Positions 46,821-55,280 of a DNA stretch of 64,000 nucleotides are shown in pieces. Location of the stretch: NCBI GenBank assembly GCA_028290285.1, contig JAQGKD010000072.1, positions 30,929 to 94,928 on the forward strand, in the 5' to 3' direction. The translations under genes were made by a program, and so were the position numbers. Source of the stretch: Hyphomicrobiales bacterium (lineage in GTDB: Bacteria; Pseudomonadota; Alphaproteobacteria; Rhizobiales; Beijerinckiaceae). Under the pieces are notes generated by a model. That model did not search any database and had not been told where the DNA came from. It worked only from the letters and a program-made list of their open reading frames with translations. Positions within the stretch are counted from its first letter, which is position 1, and each line of letters begins with the position of its first letter.

Positions 46821-47168
46821 TCAGCCGTGCGGCTTGAACTGGTCGAGCTTGAGAACCTGCTGACGCCCGATCCAGATGGCCCGCTCCGCGTGGTCGGTAA
46901 GTTCGTCACCTGTCTCGGGGTGCAGGAACACAGTCAGCAGACCATGATTGAGCATAAGCCAGGGCACAAGGGTGGGAAACAGGTCCGCGTCGAAAGCGAC
47001 CTGGAACATCGCCGAGGGATGGGGGCCCACAGGGTGATCGTGCCAGCGGCCATATCGGCCCTGTGAAAAGAGCGCTTCCATTTCTTTGCGGAGCGTTTCG
47101 GCGAAGCTGCGCGTATCAGCCTCGTAATAAATGTGGGCGTGATAGTCCCTGATTGCATCCAAGCCCAT
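46821..47168 (-). CDS. DOPA 4,5-dioxygenase family protein
   Basis: A 115-aa protein of the DOPA_dioxygen family. Conserved pieces are DYHAHIYYEADT (metal-binding HxH), PVGPHPSAMFQVAF and LNHGLLTVFLHPETGDELTDH. Plant and fungal relatives cleave the aromatic ring of DOPA; bacterial members are poorly known. GGAGGGGACA precedes the ATG at 47168. It may act on a catechol from the nearby catabolic genes, but that is speculative. Confidence 0.85.
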   Translation of the reverse strand: MGLDAIRDYHAHIYYEADTRSFAETLRKEMEALFSQGRYGRWHDHPVGPHPSAMFQVAFDADLFPTLVPWLMLNHGLLTVFLHPETGDELTDHAERAIWIGRQQVLKLDQFKPHG

Positions 47169-47284
47169 TGTCCCCTCCGCGCATCGAGAAACCCCCGCAT
47201 AGCATAAGCGCGCTGCCTTGCGGGACAAGTCGTTGGTGGTCTCAACCATTCGTTAACCGACGCGACTGGCCCGGCTCGCTCAGC

Positions 47285-47309
47285 GGAACCATCGTCAGCG
47301 AGGCTAGTT
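47285..47309 (+). promoter_or_regulatory. Near-consensus EcfG-type promoter
   Basis: GGAAC (47285-47289), 16 bases, then AGTT (47306-47309), one base from the CGTT of the EcfG consensus. It lies 36 bp before the DUF1236 gene. Weak evidence, based on spacing and a perfect -35 half. Confidence 0.3.
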
Positions 47310-47345
47310 TGAAGTCGTGTCTTCGAAAACGAAAAGGAGAACGAC

Positions 47346-47756
47346 ATGCGTAAGTCCCTTATTCTTGCCTCTACTCTTCTTGCGGCGTCCGGCTTCATCG
47401 GCGTTGCCCAGGCTCAGAATGGCGGCGCAGCTGCTGGCGCGACGACGGGCGCAGTCGGGGGCGCAATTGTCGGCGGTCCCGTCGGCGCGGTGGTCGGGGG
47501 TGTCGGCGGCGCAATCGTCGGCGGCCTTTCCGATCGCGACGAGCCGCGCTTCCGCGAGTATGTCGTGAAGGAGAAGCGCCCCTCCTACACCTACAGGGAA
47601 GACGTTCGAGTCGGCGCGGAACTGCCGTCGAGCGGCGTAACCTATTACGAAGTTCCGGCCGAATATGGCGTCAAGAACTACCGCTACACGGTTGTGAACA
47701 ATCGTACCGTCCTGGTCGATCCCAAGACGCATCGCATCGTTCAGATCGTGCAGTAA
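47346..47756 (+). CDS. DUF1236 periplasmic protein
   Basis: A 136-aa exported protein with a signal peptide (MRKSLILASTLLAASGFIGVAQA). A Gly/Ala/Val-rich segment follows (about 25-61, GGAIVGGPVGAVVGGVGGAIVGG), reminiscent of glycine-zipper regions. The C-terminal DUF1236 domain contains V.VGAELPSSGVTYYEVPAEYG...YRYTVVNNRTVLVDP.T..IV.I. AAAAGGAGAACGAC precedes the ATG. It is common in Hyphomicrobiales; function unknown, likely envelope. A terminator follows. Confidence 0.9.
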   Translation: MRKSLILASTLLAASGFIGVAQAQNGGAAAGATTGAVGGAIVGGPVGAVVGGVGGAIVGGLSDRDEPRFREYVVKEKRPSYTYREDVRVGAELPSSGVTYYEVPAEYGVKNYRYTVVNNRTVLVDPKTHRIVQIVQ

Positions 47757-47776
47757 ATTACATTCAGCTTTGAATG

Positions 47777-47805
47777 AACCTCCGCCGGAAACGGCGGAGG
47801 TTTTT
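47777..47805 (+). terminator. Rho-independent terminator after the DUF1236 gene
   Basis: 11-bp stem (47777-47787 with 47792-47802) around a GAAA loop, GC-rich, followed by further T residues. It lies between the converging DUF1236 and BrkB-like genes. Confidence 0.88.
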
Positions 47806-47817
47806 CTTTGCGATGCG

Positions 47818-48846
47818 TCACGTCTCCTCAGTGCTGCCCTCGGCCTGCGCCTCCACCTCTGAATTGAGTTCGGCGCCGACCATGATGACGATCACGGAAA
47901 TCCAGATCCAGGTCAGGAAGCCGATCACCGCGCCCAGCGTGCCATAGGTTTCGTTGTAGCTGCCGAAATTCGCTGCGTACCAGGAAAACGCCGCAGACGC
48001 CGCGATCCACGTGATACCTGCGAAGGCACTACCGACGGTTATCCAGCGCCATCTTGGCTTCTTCCGCGTCGGGCCGAAACGGTAAAGCAGGGCCAGGGCC
48101 AGTCCCAGCGCAACGAGGAGAACCGGCCAGCGCAGCCACTGCAGAACTGCTTCGACGGCGGGGCCTAGCGCGACAAACTTGAGGACGATAGGCACGACGA
48201 TGGCAGCCGAAATCGCGAACAAGGCGAACACGAGCATGCCCGCGGTAAACGCAAGCGACGTCGCGTTCAGCGCGATGAAGCCGCGACTTTCCTTCTCTCC
48301 GTAAGCGACGTTCAGCGCATCGAACAGCGCCTTCATTCCCGCATTGGCACTCCAGATGGAGGTTGCGAGACCCATCGCCAGCGCAAAGCCCAGGCTGCCA
48401 TGTCCCTTGCTGACGATGCGCTCGATTTGCCCGCTCAGCACATCCAGCGCTCCGCCTGGAACGAAGCTCGCGATGGACGAAAGATGCTGCTGAATCGTAG
48501 CGGGATCAGCGAACAGGCCGTAGATGGAAACAAGCGCGGTCACGGCAGGAAAGATTGCGAGCAGCACATAGAAGGTCACGCCTGCCGCGACCGCCAGAAC
48601 ACGGTCGTTGCCGATCTCCTCATACACCCGCCAGAGAATATCCTTCCAGCCCGGTGCTGGAATATCGGCGGGCGTTTGCGCACCCTCACCAGCTGTGCTG
48701 CTGGGCTTGGGCTCGCCTTGAGGGGACGAGGCAGGCGCAGAAGCCCCGCCCAACGCGCGTTGCGCAATCATCAATCCGCCGAGCGCGATCGCCGCCCGGC
48801 CGAGCACCTTGAGGTCGGAACCTGAACTTTGTTTAACCGCTTGCAT
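47818..48846 (-). CDS. YihY/BrkB family membrane protein
   Basis: A 342-aa protein. The first 70 residues are Ser/Ala/Pro-rich, then about six membrane helices follow with the family motifs AAGVTFYVLLAIFPAVTALVSIYGLFADP and SWYAANFGSYNETYGTLGAVIGFLTWIWISVIVIMVGAELNSEVE. Once misnamed RNase BN; its true role is unknown. ATG 48846 is preceded by GGGAG in the loop of a small hairpin. Confidence 0.9.
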   Translation of the reverse strand: MQAVKQSSGSDLKVLGRAAIALGGLMIAQRALGGASAPASSPQGEPKPSSTAGEGAQTPADIPAPGWKDILWRVYEEIGNDRVLAVAAGVTFYVLLAIFPAVTALVSIYGLFADPATIQQHLSSIASFVPGGALDVLSGQIERIVSKGHGSLGFALAMGLATSIWSANAGMKALFDALNVAYGEKESRGFIALNATSLAFTAGMLVFALFAISAAIVVPIVLKFVALGPAVEAVLQWLRWPVLLVALGLALALLYRFGPTRKKPRWRWITVGSAFAGITWIAASAAFSWYAANFGSYNETYGTLGAVIGFLTWIWISVIVIMVGAELNSEVEAQAEGSTEET

Positions 48847-48847
48847 A

Positions 48848-48869
48848 CAGACGCTCCCATGTGCGTCTG
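48848..48869 (-). promoter_or_regulatory. Leader hairpin presenting the BrkB-like gene's ribosome site
   Basis: CAGACGC (48848-48854) and GCGTCTG (48863-48869) are perfect arms with an 8-base loop that holds most of the GGGAG Shine-Dalgarno, ending one base before the ATG. It may expose rather than hide the site. Confidence 0.3.
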
Positions 48870-49020
48870 AAACCTGCCGGAGTAACAATCGTTTCAATTG
48901 AAGTTCAAAGGCCTGGCCTTGAAAATGATGCAGATAAACCCAATATGAGGTTCAGCCCCACGGAAGGGCAGATCCTGCCACTGGCCGCTTTCGGGCGGCC
49001 ACTTTTTTGGCAGGCAGGCC

Positions 49021-50034
49021 TCAACCCTGCGCCAGCAGTCCCTCAGCGTTTGTGCGCAGAATTTGCTGCGTCTCGCCGGCGTCGAACCCGCATGACGCGA
49101 TAAATTCATGCGGCTTGCGATCTCCCACCGGATAGTCCGTGCCCAGCACGACACGGTCGATTCCGACCTTGCCGACCAGCACACGCATGGCCTCTGAATC
49201 ATAGACGCAGCTGTCGTACCAGAGCATCTTCAGGTACTCGGCGGGCGAGCGTTTCATGTGCACACGGGTCGAGGGCTTTTCGAGGTAATTGCGCTCGATC
49301 CGCCCCATGTAATAGGGCATGTAGCCGCCGCCATGCGACATGCAGATGCGCAATTTCAGAAAGCTCTCCAGCACGCCTTCATACATGAGGGAGGCAATCG
49401 CCATCGCCTCTTCAAAGGACTGGCCGATGCTGTTCCAGAGAAAGTGCTTGCGGAAGCGCACGTCGTGATTACCAGCGGGATGAATGTAGACGAGCGCGCC
49501 GAGATCTTCAGCAGCCTCCCAGAACGGTCGCAGACGGGCATCGCCAATTTCCATCTCGCCCGCCTGCGTGGAAATGCCAACGCCGCGCAGCCCGAGTTCG
49601 CCCATGCAGCGCCGCAATTCCTCCACGGCCAGATCGGGCGCGTGAAGCGGCACGCCGCCGATGCCAACGAAGCGGCGCGGATCGCGCGCCACCATCTGCG
49701 CCATCTGGTCGTTCGACCGCCGCTCCAGCGCAAGGCTCTCGCGCGGCGACGCGTACAGGCTGCTTTGATGCACGAGGCTGGCGGACAGGACCTGCACGCC
49801 GACGCCCATCTTGTCCATAAGGGTGAGCCGTTCGCTCATGTCCGCCATCGCCCGGCACACGGACTCAGCGCGCTGGCGCCCCTGCTCGCGCGCCGCATCG
49901 CTGATCGCAGCGCCCTCCATGGGCAGCGTGAACAGGCTGTGCGCCTGCGTCTGCGCATAAATGTCGGGCATCAGCACATGCGCGTGCACGTCGATAGCGC
50001 CGGGTGCAAGGGACTGATTTTCGCCGATCGTCAT
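49021..50034 (-). CDS. Amidohydrolase-2 family protein
   Basis: A 337-aa TIM-barrel hydrolase/decarboxylase. GAIDVHAHVLMPDIYA gives the HxH motif. ICMSHGGGYMPYY and VLGTDYPVGD hold later metal ligands. It is related to, but different from, the one at 37494. It begins 9 bp after the Bug protein gene in the same direction, so transporter binding protein and enzyme form a two-gene unit for an unknown aromatic or carboxylic acid. Confidence 0.88.
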   Translation of the reverse strand: MTIGENQSLAPGAIDVHAHVLMPDIYAQTQAHSLFTLPMEGAAISDAAREQGRQRAESVCRAMADMSERLTLMDKMGVGVQVLSASLVHQSSLYASPRESLALERRSNDQMAQMVARDPRRFVGIGGVPLHAPDLAVEELRRCMGELGLRGVGISTQAGEMEIGDARLRPFWEAAEDLGALVYIHPAGNHDVRFRKHFLWNSIGQSFEEAMAIASLMYEGVLESFLKLRICMSHGGGYMPYYMGRIERNYLEKPSTRVHMKRSPAEYLKMLWYDSCVYDSEAMRVLVGKVGIDRVVLGTDYPVGDRKPHEFIASCGFDAGETQQILRTNAEGLLAQG

Positions 50035-50043
50035 TCTGCCCCC

Positions 50044-51036
50044 TTATTCCGGCTTGATGCCGGCGGCCTGAAGCACCTGCGCCCAGCGCGCCGTGTCGCG
50101 CGCGATGATCTCCTTCAGGCGTTCGGGCGAGCCGCCGATGATCTGCAAGGCCTGGGCATCGAGCCGCTTCTTCACGTCGGGTTCGGCCAGGACAGCGTTG
50201 AGCTCGGTGTTGTAGCGCTGGATGACATCGGCTGGCGTGCCAGCGGGTGCCAGGATCGCCCACCAATTGTCGATATCCACACCCGCGACGCCCGCTTCCG
50301 TCATGGTCGGCACGTCGGGCGCGATGGCGCTGCGCTTGTCGCCGGAGAAGGCGAGCACTTTCACATCGCCCGCGGCTGCGAGCGCGACGGCCTGCGTGGC
50401 GGGCATGAACATGCCACCGATGTGCCCGCTGGCGAGATCCTGCATGGCGCCCGACAATTGGCGGTAGGGCACATGCATCATGTCGACGCCCGCCTTCTGC
50501 TTGAACAGTTCAAGCGCCACGTGATGCGGGGACCCGAGCCCCGGCGATCCGAAATTGATCGTGCCCGGCTTGGCCTTGGCGAGCGCCACGAGTTCGGCCA
50601 GCGTGTTGACGCCGAGCGACTTGTGCACCGCGCAGGCGAACACCGAATAGACGAGCCCCGCGACCGGCGCGAAGCTCGCCACCGGGTCGTAGGGCACGGA
50701 CTTGAACAGGCTGACATTCATGACGAGGGTATTGGCCGTCACGAGCATTGTCGTGCCGTCGGGCACGGCACGCGCGACCGCCGAGGTCCCGATATTGCCG
50801 CTGGCTCCTGTGCGGTTGTCGACAATGATCGTCTGGTTCCAGCGCGTGCCGAGGTACTGGCCCATCAGACGAGCTATCGTGTCCGGACCACTCCCGGCAC
50901 TGAACGGCACGATGAAGGTGACTGTGCGGCCCCCGAAGGGCTGAGCGCGGAGGCTCGTGGGCAGACCGGCCACGGCTGCGCCGGCGGCAAGCGCTGACAT
51001 CGCGAAATCGCGACGCGTGAAGCTATAGGGGGGCAT
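50044..51036 (-). CDS. Bug/TctC-like binding protein with Tat-like signal
   Basis: A 330-aa periplasmic protein. Its leader (SFTRRDFAMSALAAGAAVAG) matches a twin-arginine motif. The mature part (VTFIVPFSAGSGPDTIARLMGQYLGTRWNQTIIVDNRTGASGNIGT) is typical Bug. It binds carboxylates or related acids. No membrane subunits are close by. It is first of a two-gene operon with the amidohydrolase. Confidence 0.92.
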   Translation of the reverse strand: MPPYSFTRRDFAMSALAAGAAVAGLPTSLRAQPFGGRTVTFIVPFSAGSGPDTIARLMGQYLGTRWNQTIIVDNRTGASGNIGTSAVARAVPDGTTMLVTANTLVMNVSLFKSVPYDPVASFAPVAGLVYSVFACAVHKSLGVNTLAELVALAKAKPGTINFGSPGLGSPHHVALELFKQKAGVDMMHVPYRQLSGAMQDLASGHIGGMFMPATQAVALAAAGDVKVLAFSGDKRSAIAPDVPTMTEAGVAGVDIDNWWAILAPAGTPADVIQRYNTELNAVLAEPDVKKRLDAQALQIIGGSPERLKEIIARDTARWAQVLQAAGIKPE

Positions 51037-51201
51037 GGCGCCACTCCTCTCTCGTTTCCTCGATGCGGCCGGTTTTCCGGCTCGAGGGCATCATACGAGA
51101 GTCAGCGGCGGATCAAAGCGATTTCCACGATGCAACACAGGTGTATCGCCATGCAGGACACGCGGGCCGGGGCACGGGGCGGTCCCGGCGCGCGTTTTTG
51201 A

Positions 51202-51384
51202 TCAGAACGGCTCCCACCTGTCCGCCGATTTCAGGTCCTTGATGTTCTGGAAAAGCGTGTTCGGCGAGAGGCTTGCCGACACTGAAGGCGCGGAATCCGG
51301 CGCGCGGCTCGCCGACCTCGAAATTCCAAAAAGCACCGCAAGCGTTAAAAGCACGAGGGCAGTCACTTTTTTCAAGCTTGGCAT
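51202..51384 (-). CDS. Small exported or membrane-anchored protein, 60 aa
   Basis: A perfect AGGAGG lies six bases before the ATG. Residues 4-20 form a hydrophobic segment after two lysines (MPSLKKVTALVLLTLAVLFG), a signal peptide or anchor. About 40 Ser/Ala-rich residues follow, ending DLKSADRWEPF. No known family. The strong ribosome site makes it a likely real gene despite its size. Confidence 0.6.
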   Translation of the reverse strand: MPSLKKVTALVLLTLAVLFGISRSASRAPDSAPSVSASLSPNTLFQNIKDLKSADRWEPF

Positions 51385-51725
51385 TACGACCTCCTGCGAA
51401 GGGACGTCGTCCGTGTTCCCACGGGCGGCTAAAGCTCTGTTCGGAAAGAAGTAGCTGATGCGCTTGCGCAAGCCTGCGGAGGATGAACCCATGCCGCGTC
51501 ATCGCAAGACCAAATTTCATGCAGGATGGCGGTGCGGGCTTCACAAGTTGTTGCACTGCCCGGAAAGCCTGGAGCGTCGCCGCCGCCCTAAAAAGGCCGG
51601 CTCGAACCTTCATCATGCGCCTCAGTTACACTCCGGGTGCTAAAACACCCCCGATACGACGAGCGCATTGGCGTAAAACCTGCTATATTGGGTTTTGGGC
51701 CAAAGCCAACCTAGGACGCACGACC
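51385..51725. other. Intergenic stretch with no clear feature
   Basis: 341 bp between two small divergently placed genes. Short open frames exist on both strands, but none has a ribosome site with a protein-like composition. It presumably holds the promoters of both neighbours. Confidence 0.4.
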
Positions 51726-51914
51726 GTGACCCCGACAGAACGCCAAAATCTGATGGCCCGCCTCAAGCTCGCACAACTGGCTCGCCGCTACCAACGCGAA
51801 AACATCGTAGCCGGTGCCGAGGCACTCAGCGATGAGGAACTCGAAGCCCGTGTTGCCGAATGCGAGAAGGCCGCCATGGGCCCCGGCAGAAGCAATGCGA
51901 AGTGGCGTCGCTGA
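51726..51914 (+). CDS. Small hypothetical protein, 62 aa
   Basis: GTG start at 51726 with AGGA about 9 bases upstream; a later in-frame ATG is at 51753. The 62-aa product is highly charged and helical (LMARLKLAQLARRYQRENIV...LSDEELEARVAECEKAAMG), with no signal or membrane segment. No domain is recognised. Confidence is limited by length. Confidence 0.45.
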   Translation: MTPTERQNLMARLKLAQLARRYQRENIVAGAEALSDEELEARVAECEKAAMGPGRSNAKWRR

Positions 51915-52000
51915 AGAGCGCCCTGCCCGCATCCTGACCAGCCCCTCAACCCGTCCGCCCCGAGACCTGGTCCCGGGGCGGACGCGTTTCCGGAGGTGAC

Positions 52001-53161
52001 TTACTTCTTCTCCGATGCAATCGCCCCGCTCTCGTCGGCGCGGAAGCGGCCTGTCTGTGCGCCCCTCAAGCTCGTGGTCTGGAGCCAATCAAGGGACGCT
52101 GCGTGCAGGACGCGGGATTGCTGCTCCCACACCATAAAGTGGGTACCGCAGGCGATGCCGAGGAACGCCTTCTTGTCCGAGCCGAGATCGTCGAACAGCT
52201 GGTTGTTGGACGCCGTCAAGGCATCCTGTTCACCGACCATGACGAGGACGGGAACCTTGATCTTCCCCGCGGCCTCCGCGTTCCAGCCCCAGTATGTCCG
52301 GGTCGGCGCCCGCAGGCCGCCGGTGCCCCACGTGGCGCCGAGTGGATCATTGTCGATATTCAGGTTCCAGATCATCTCCGGCATGCCACGCTCGATCGTG
52401 CTGGCGCATTTCGAGGTGCCCAGCCAGCGCTGATCGACCCCCACCCGTCGATTCTGGATCGACATGGGCGCACCGGCTTTGGGAAGCTGCTCGGGCTTCT
52501 GCGAGGAAGTCTTGCGGTCGTAATTCGACGACGCGAAGATCACCAGCTTTTCGACCTTCTCAGGGAACCGGCTGACATAGGTGCCGGTGCGGATGCCCCC
52601 GCCCGACCAGCCGATCAGCGAGATCCGATCGACGCCGCGCAACTCACGGATGAAATCCACGACGCGGTCGATATCCGCCGTCTCCGTGTCGCTGCTGACG
52701 AGTTCGAACGGGTATTTCGCCGGGCAGGCAGCAGGCAGGTTTTTGGGGACAAGCGCCGATTGCTGCTTCGGGTCGAGATTGCAGGGATCGTCCATCATCG
52801 GGTGCCCGGACCGGCCGTAACCCGTCATGTCCATTGCGAAGACGTCGAAGCCCTGCCGCGCCAGATACGCCATCCAGCTGTAATTCCGGTATGGCACGTC
52901 GAAGGCCAGCGTCGAGGGCGAATAGCCGCCATGGACCATGAGCACCACCTTGCCGGCAGGCGCCTTGCCATCGGCTGATTCAACAATGGAAACCGGCACC
53001 TTTTCGCGTACGAACAGATCGATCGGCTTTCCGGCGATAGCGGGAACCGTGGAGACATGGGCAACCAGCCGGTCAATAGTCTGCACCGCCTCGTCGGCAT
53101 TGGCAGGGCAAGCGATGGCGAGTGTGGCAAGCACTGCCAAGGATGCGCGGATGAGCTTCAT
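52001..53161 (-). CDS. Secreted alpha/beta hydrolase
   Basis: A 386-aa enzyme with a signal peptide (MKLIRASLAVLATLAIACPANA). The oxyanion loop is MVHGGYSP, the nucleophile elbow is LIGWSGGG, the acid is in MVGEQDAL and the His in CGTHFMVWE, so the full Ser-Asp-His triad is present. It acts in the periplasm or outside; the ester or amide substrate is unknown. A 25-bp palindrome lies 25-49 bp upstream, suggesting repression. Confidence 0.9.
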   Translation of the reverse strand: MKLIRASLAVLATLAIACPANADEAVQTIDRLVAHVSTVPAIAGKPIDLFVREKVPVSIVESADGKAPAGKVVLMVHGGYSPSTLAFDVPYRNYSWMAYLARQGFDVFAMDMTGYGRSGHPMMDDPCNLDPKQQSALVPKNLPAACPAKYPFELVSSDTETADIDRVVDFIRELRGVDRISLIGWSGGGIRTGTYVSRFPEKVEKLVIFASSNYDRKTSSQKPEQLPKAGAPMSIQNRRVGVDQRWLGTSKCASTIERGMPEMIWNLNIDNDPLGATWGTGGLRAPTRTYWGWNAEAAGKIKVPVLVMVGEQDALTASNNQLFDDLGSDKKAFLGIACGTHFMVWEQQSRVLHAASLDWLQTTSLRGAQTGRFRADESGAIASEKK

Positions 53162-53185
53162 GATTCCTCCCGGGATCTGTTTGTG

Positions 53186-53210
53186 CACGAACTGTTCTGG
53201 ACAGTTCTTG
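53186..53210. promoter_or_regulatory. Palindromic operator candidate before the hydrolase
   Basis: GAACTGT (53189-53195), a 5-base spacer and ACAGTTC (53201-53207) are perfect inverted arms. Extended to 10-bp half sites (CACGAACTGT and ACAGTTCTTG) there is one mismatch. It sits 25 bp upstream of the hydrolase start, where a repressor would block transcription or where the promoter should lie. Confidence 0.5.
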
Positions 53211-53264
53211 CAGGCGAATAGATCACGGGCGGCGCGCAAATACACCCCTCCCCGGCCAACATCC

Positions 53265-55280
53265 TCACGCAAAGCGCCGCCGGCGCGGCGCGGCATTGCG
53301 GAGCGCGCGCGACAGGGCCTCTACGGAATAGGGCTTCTGCAAAAGCTCGAACCCGTGCGTGCCTTCCCGCGCCAGCACATGGCTGTAGCCGCTGGTCAAC
53401 ACCACCGGCAGCCCGGGATGAAGCCGGCGGATTTCCTGGCCGAGTTCGACCCCGTTCATGCCGGGCATCACGACGTCGGAAAAGACCACGTCATAGGCTT
53501 TCGGGTTTTCGGCAAGTTGCGCCAGCGCCTCCTCCGCATTGCCGACCCAGCGCGTGCTGTAACCGAGCTCCTCCAGCGTCTGGGTGGAAAAGTTGCCCAC
53601 GTCGCGATTGTCCTCGACGACGAGCACACAGGTCCCGTCGCCGTCCATCGCGTCTTCAGGCTGCACGGGAGTCTCTTCCGAAAGGGCCGAAGGTTCAGCG
53701 CGCGGCAGGTAGAGCGTGAATGTTGCGCCCTTCCCCAACTCGCTCTCGACCATGATCTCGCCGCCCGACTGCTTGGCGAAGCCGAACACTTGCGAGAGGC
53801 CAAGGCCCGTGCCGTGTCCCACGCCCTTGGTGGTAAAAAACGGCTCGAAGATGCGGTCGCACGCTTCGGGCGCAATGCCGTGCCCTGAGTCTGTGAGGGA
53901 CACAGCCACATAGGTGCGCGTGCGAGCCGGATGCGCACGCAGGCGCGGCAGTTCCGGGACGACGGCTACCGTGATGATCAGGCGCCCCTCGCCATTCATC
54001 GCATCGCGTGCATTCACCGCCATGTTCACCAGCGCCGTGTCGAACTGGCTCGCGTCCGCGTTGATGTAGCAAGGCTCCTCGGGCACGTGCATCTCGATCT
54101 CGACGCGCGATCCCGTCAGCGTTCCGATCATCTCCCCGATGGCCGCGACGCTGCGCGTGGCATCGAAGATTTCCGGACGAAGCGCCTGGCGGCGCGCGAA
54201 AGCAAGAAGCTGACCTGTCAGCTTGGCGGCGCGGTCCACTGTATCGGAGATGGCGCCGACATACCGGACGCGGCGTTCCTCGGCAAGATTGGGCCGTTTC
54301 AACAGGTCGGTCGACGATTTGATGACAGTGAGAAGATTGTTGAAGTCGTGCGCCACGCCGCCCGTGAGCTGCCCAACGGCTTCGAGCTTCTGCGCCTGGC
54401 GCAGCGCCTCTTCGGCTTGGGCAAGTGCCGCCGTGCGCGCCTTTTCCTCGGTGATGTCGCGGGCCACGCAATAGAAGAGCCCTTCGACATGAACCCCGGT
54501 CCAGGACAGGTTGCGATAGAGCCCGTCGCGCGCCCTGAAACGATTTTCAAACGCCAGCGTCTCCTGCCCCGTGGACAGCTTCGCAATCTCCGCCCGCGTC
54601 TTCTCGACATCGTCCGGGTGTTCGAGCCATTCCGAGGTGCGTCCGACGATCTCGTCGTAATACCAGTCGAGGACACGGTGCCACGCCGGATTGATGCTGA
54701 CCCATACCCCCTCCGCATTGGCGACGCCGAGCATGTCTCGGCTGACATGCCAGATCCGGTCGCGTTCGCGCGTGCGCTCCTCGACACGCTGCTCAAGCGT
54801 CTCGTTCAGGATACGCAGGTACTCGCGGGAACGCTCCAGCTCCTGAAGCTGCCGCCGCGCCTGATATTGACGGCGGCGGCCGCGAAGGGCGGAGCTGACT
54901 GCGCTGGACAGGGTTTCCGCATTGATCGGGCGCTCGAGCAGAACGACGTTACCCAGCCGCTCCAGAACGCGCGCGGCATTGGTCGGGCGCGGCCCTACTC
55001 TCTTCGTCGCAAGAACAATGAACGGAAAATCGGACCAGGGCCGCTGCCGCTCGAGCGTCTCGAGCAACACCGTGACATCCCCCTCCGCAAGCGCCTCCTC
55101 CGTGATGAGAGCCGCGCCCCCACCCTCCTCGACACAGGACTGCAACTCCGCGATATGGGCGCATGCACGCGTTGAGGCGCCCTCCTTTCGCAGGACCAGC
55201 TCCACGACCTGAGCGTCCCGGCCACGAGGCGCCAGGATGAGAACGCGCTCTTCCGTCAGCTCAGGCTTTGGCAGGGTCAT
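53265..55280 (-). CDS. Hybrid histidine kinase with PAS and receiver domains
   Basis: A 671-aa soluble protein. An N-terminal receiver-like domain (about 10-130) lacks a normal phospho-Asp site. A short coiled coil (about 140-175) and a PAS domain (about 180-280) follow. The HisKA motif is GGVAHDFNNLL with His about 311. The ATPase has an N-box (NMAVNARDAM), DSGHGI and GTGLGLSQV. The C-terminal receiver has acidic pair E555/D556, phospho-Asp about 602 and Lys about 649. ATG 55280 lies inside the end of the KaiC-like gene (20-bp overlap), so the two are translationally coupled and probably act together. Confidence 0.92.
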   Translation of the reverse strand: MTLPKPELTEERVLILAPRGRDAQVVELVLRKEGASTRACAHIAELQSCVEEGGGAALITEEALAEGDVTVLLETLERQRPWSDFPFIVLATKRVGPRPTNAARVLERLGNVVLLERPINAETLSSAVSSALRGRRRQYQARRQLQELERSREYLRILNETLEQRVEERTRERDRIWHVSRDMLGVANAEGVWVSINPAWHRVLDWYYDEIVGRTSEWLEHPDDVEKTRAEIAKLSTGQETLAFENRFRARDGLYRNLSWTGVHVEGLFYCVARDITEEKARTAALAQAEEALRQAQKLEAVGQLTGGVAHDFNNLLTVIKSSTDLLKRPNLAEERRVRYVGAISDTVDRAAKLTGQLLAFARRQALRPEIFDATRSVAAIGEMIGTLTGSRVEIEMHVPEEPCYINADASQFDTALVNMAVNARDAMNGEGRLIITVAVVPELPRLRAHPARTRTYVAVSLTDSGHGIAPEACDRIFEPFFTTKGVGHGTGLGLSQVFGFAKQSGGEIMVESELGKGATFTLYLPRAEPSALSEETPVQPEDAMDGDGTCVLVVEDNRDVGNFSTQTLEELGYSTRWVGNAEEALAQLAENPKAYDVVFSDVVMPGMNGVELGQEIRRLHPGLPVVLTSGYSHVLAREGTHGFELLQKPYSVEALSRALRNAAPRRRRFA

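Noticed and set aside
49258-50997. A 579-codon open frame antisense to the amidohydrolase and Bug genes
   Set aside because: His/Arg-rich translation without known motifs, opposite two clear genes.
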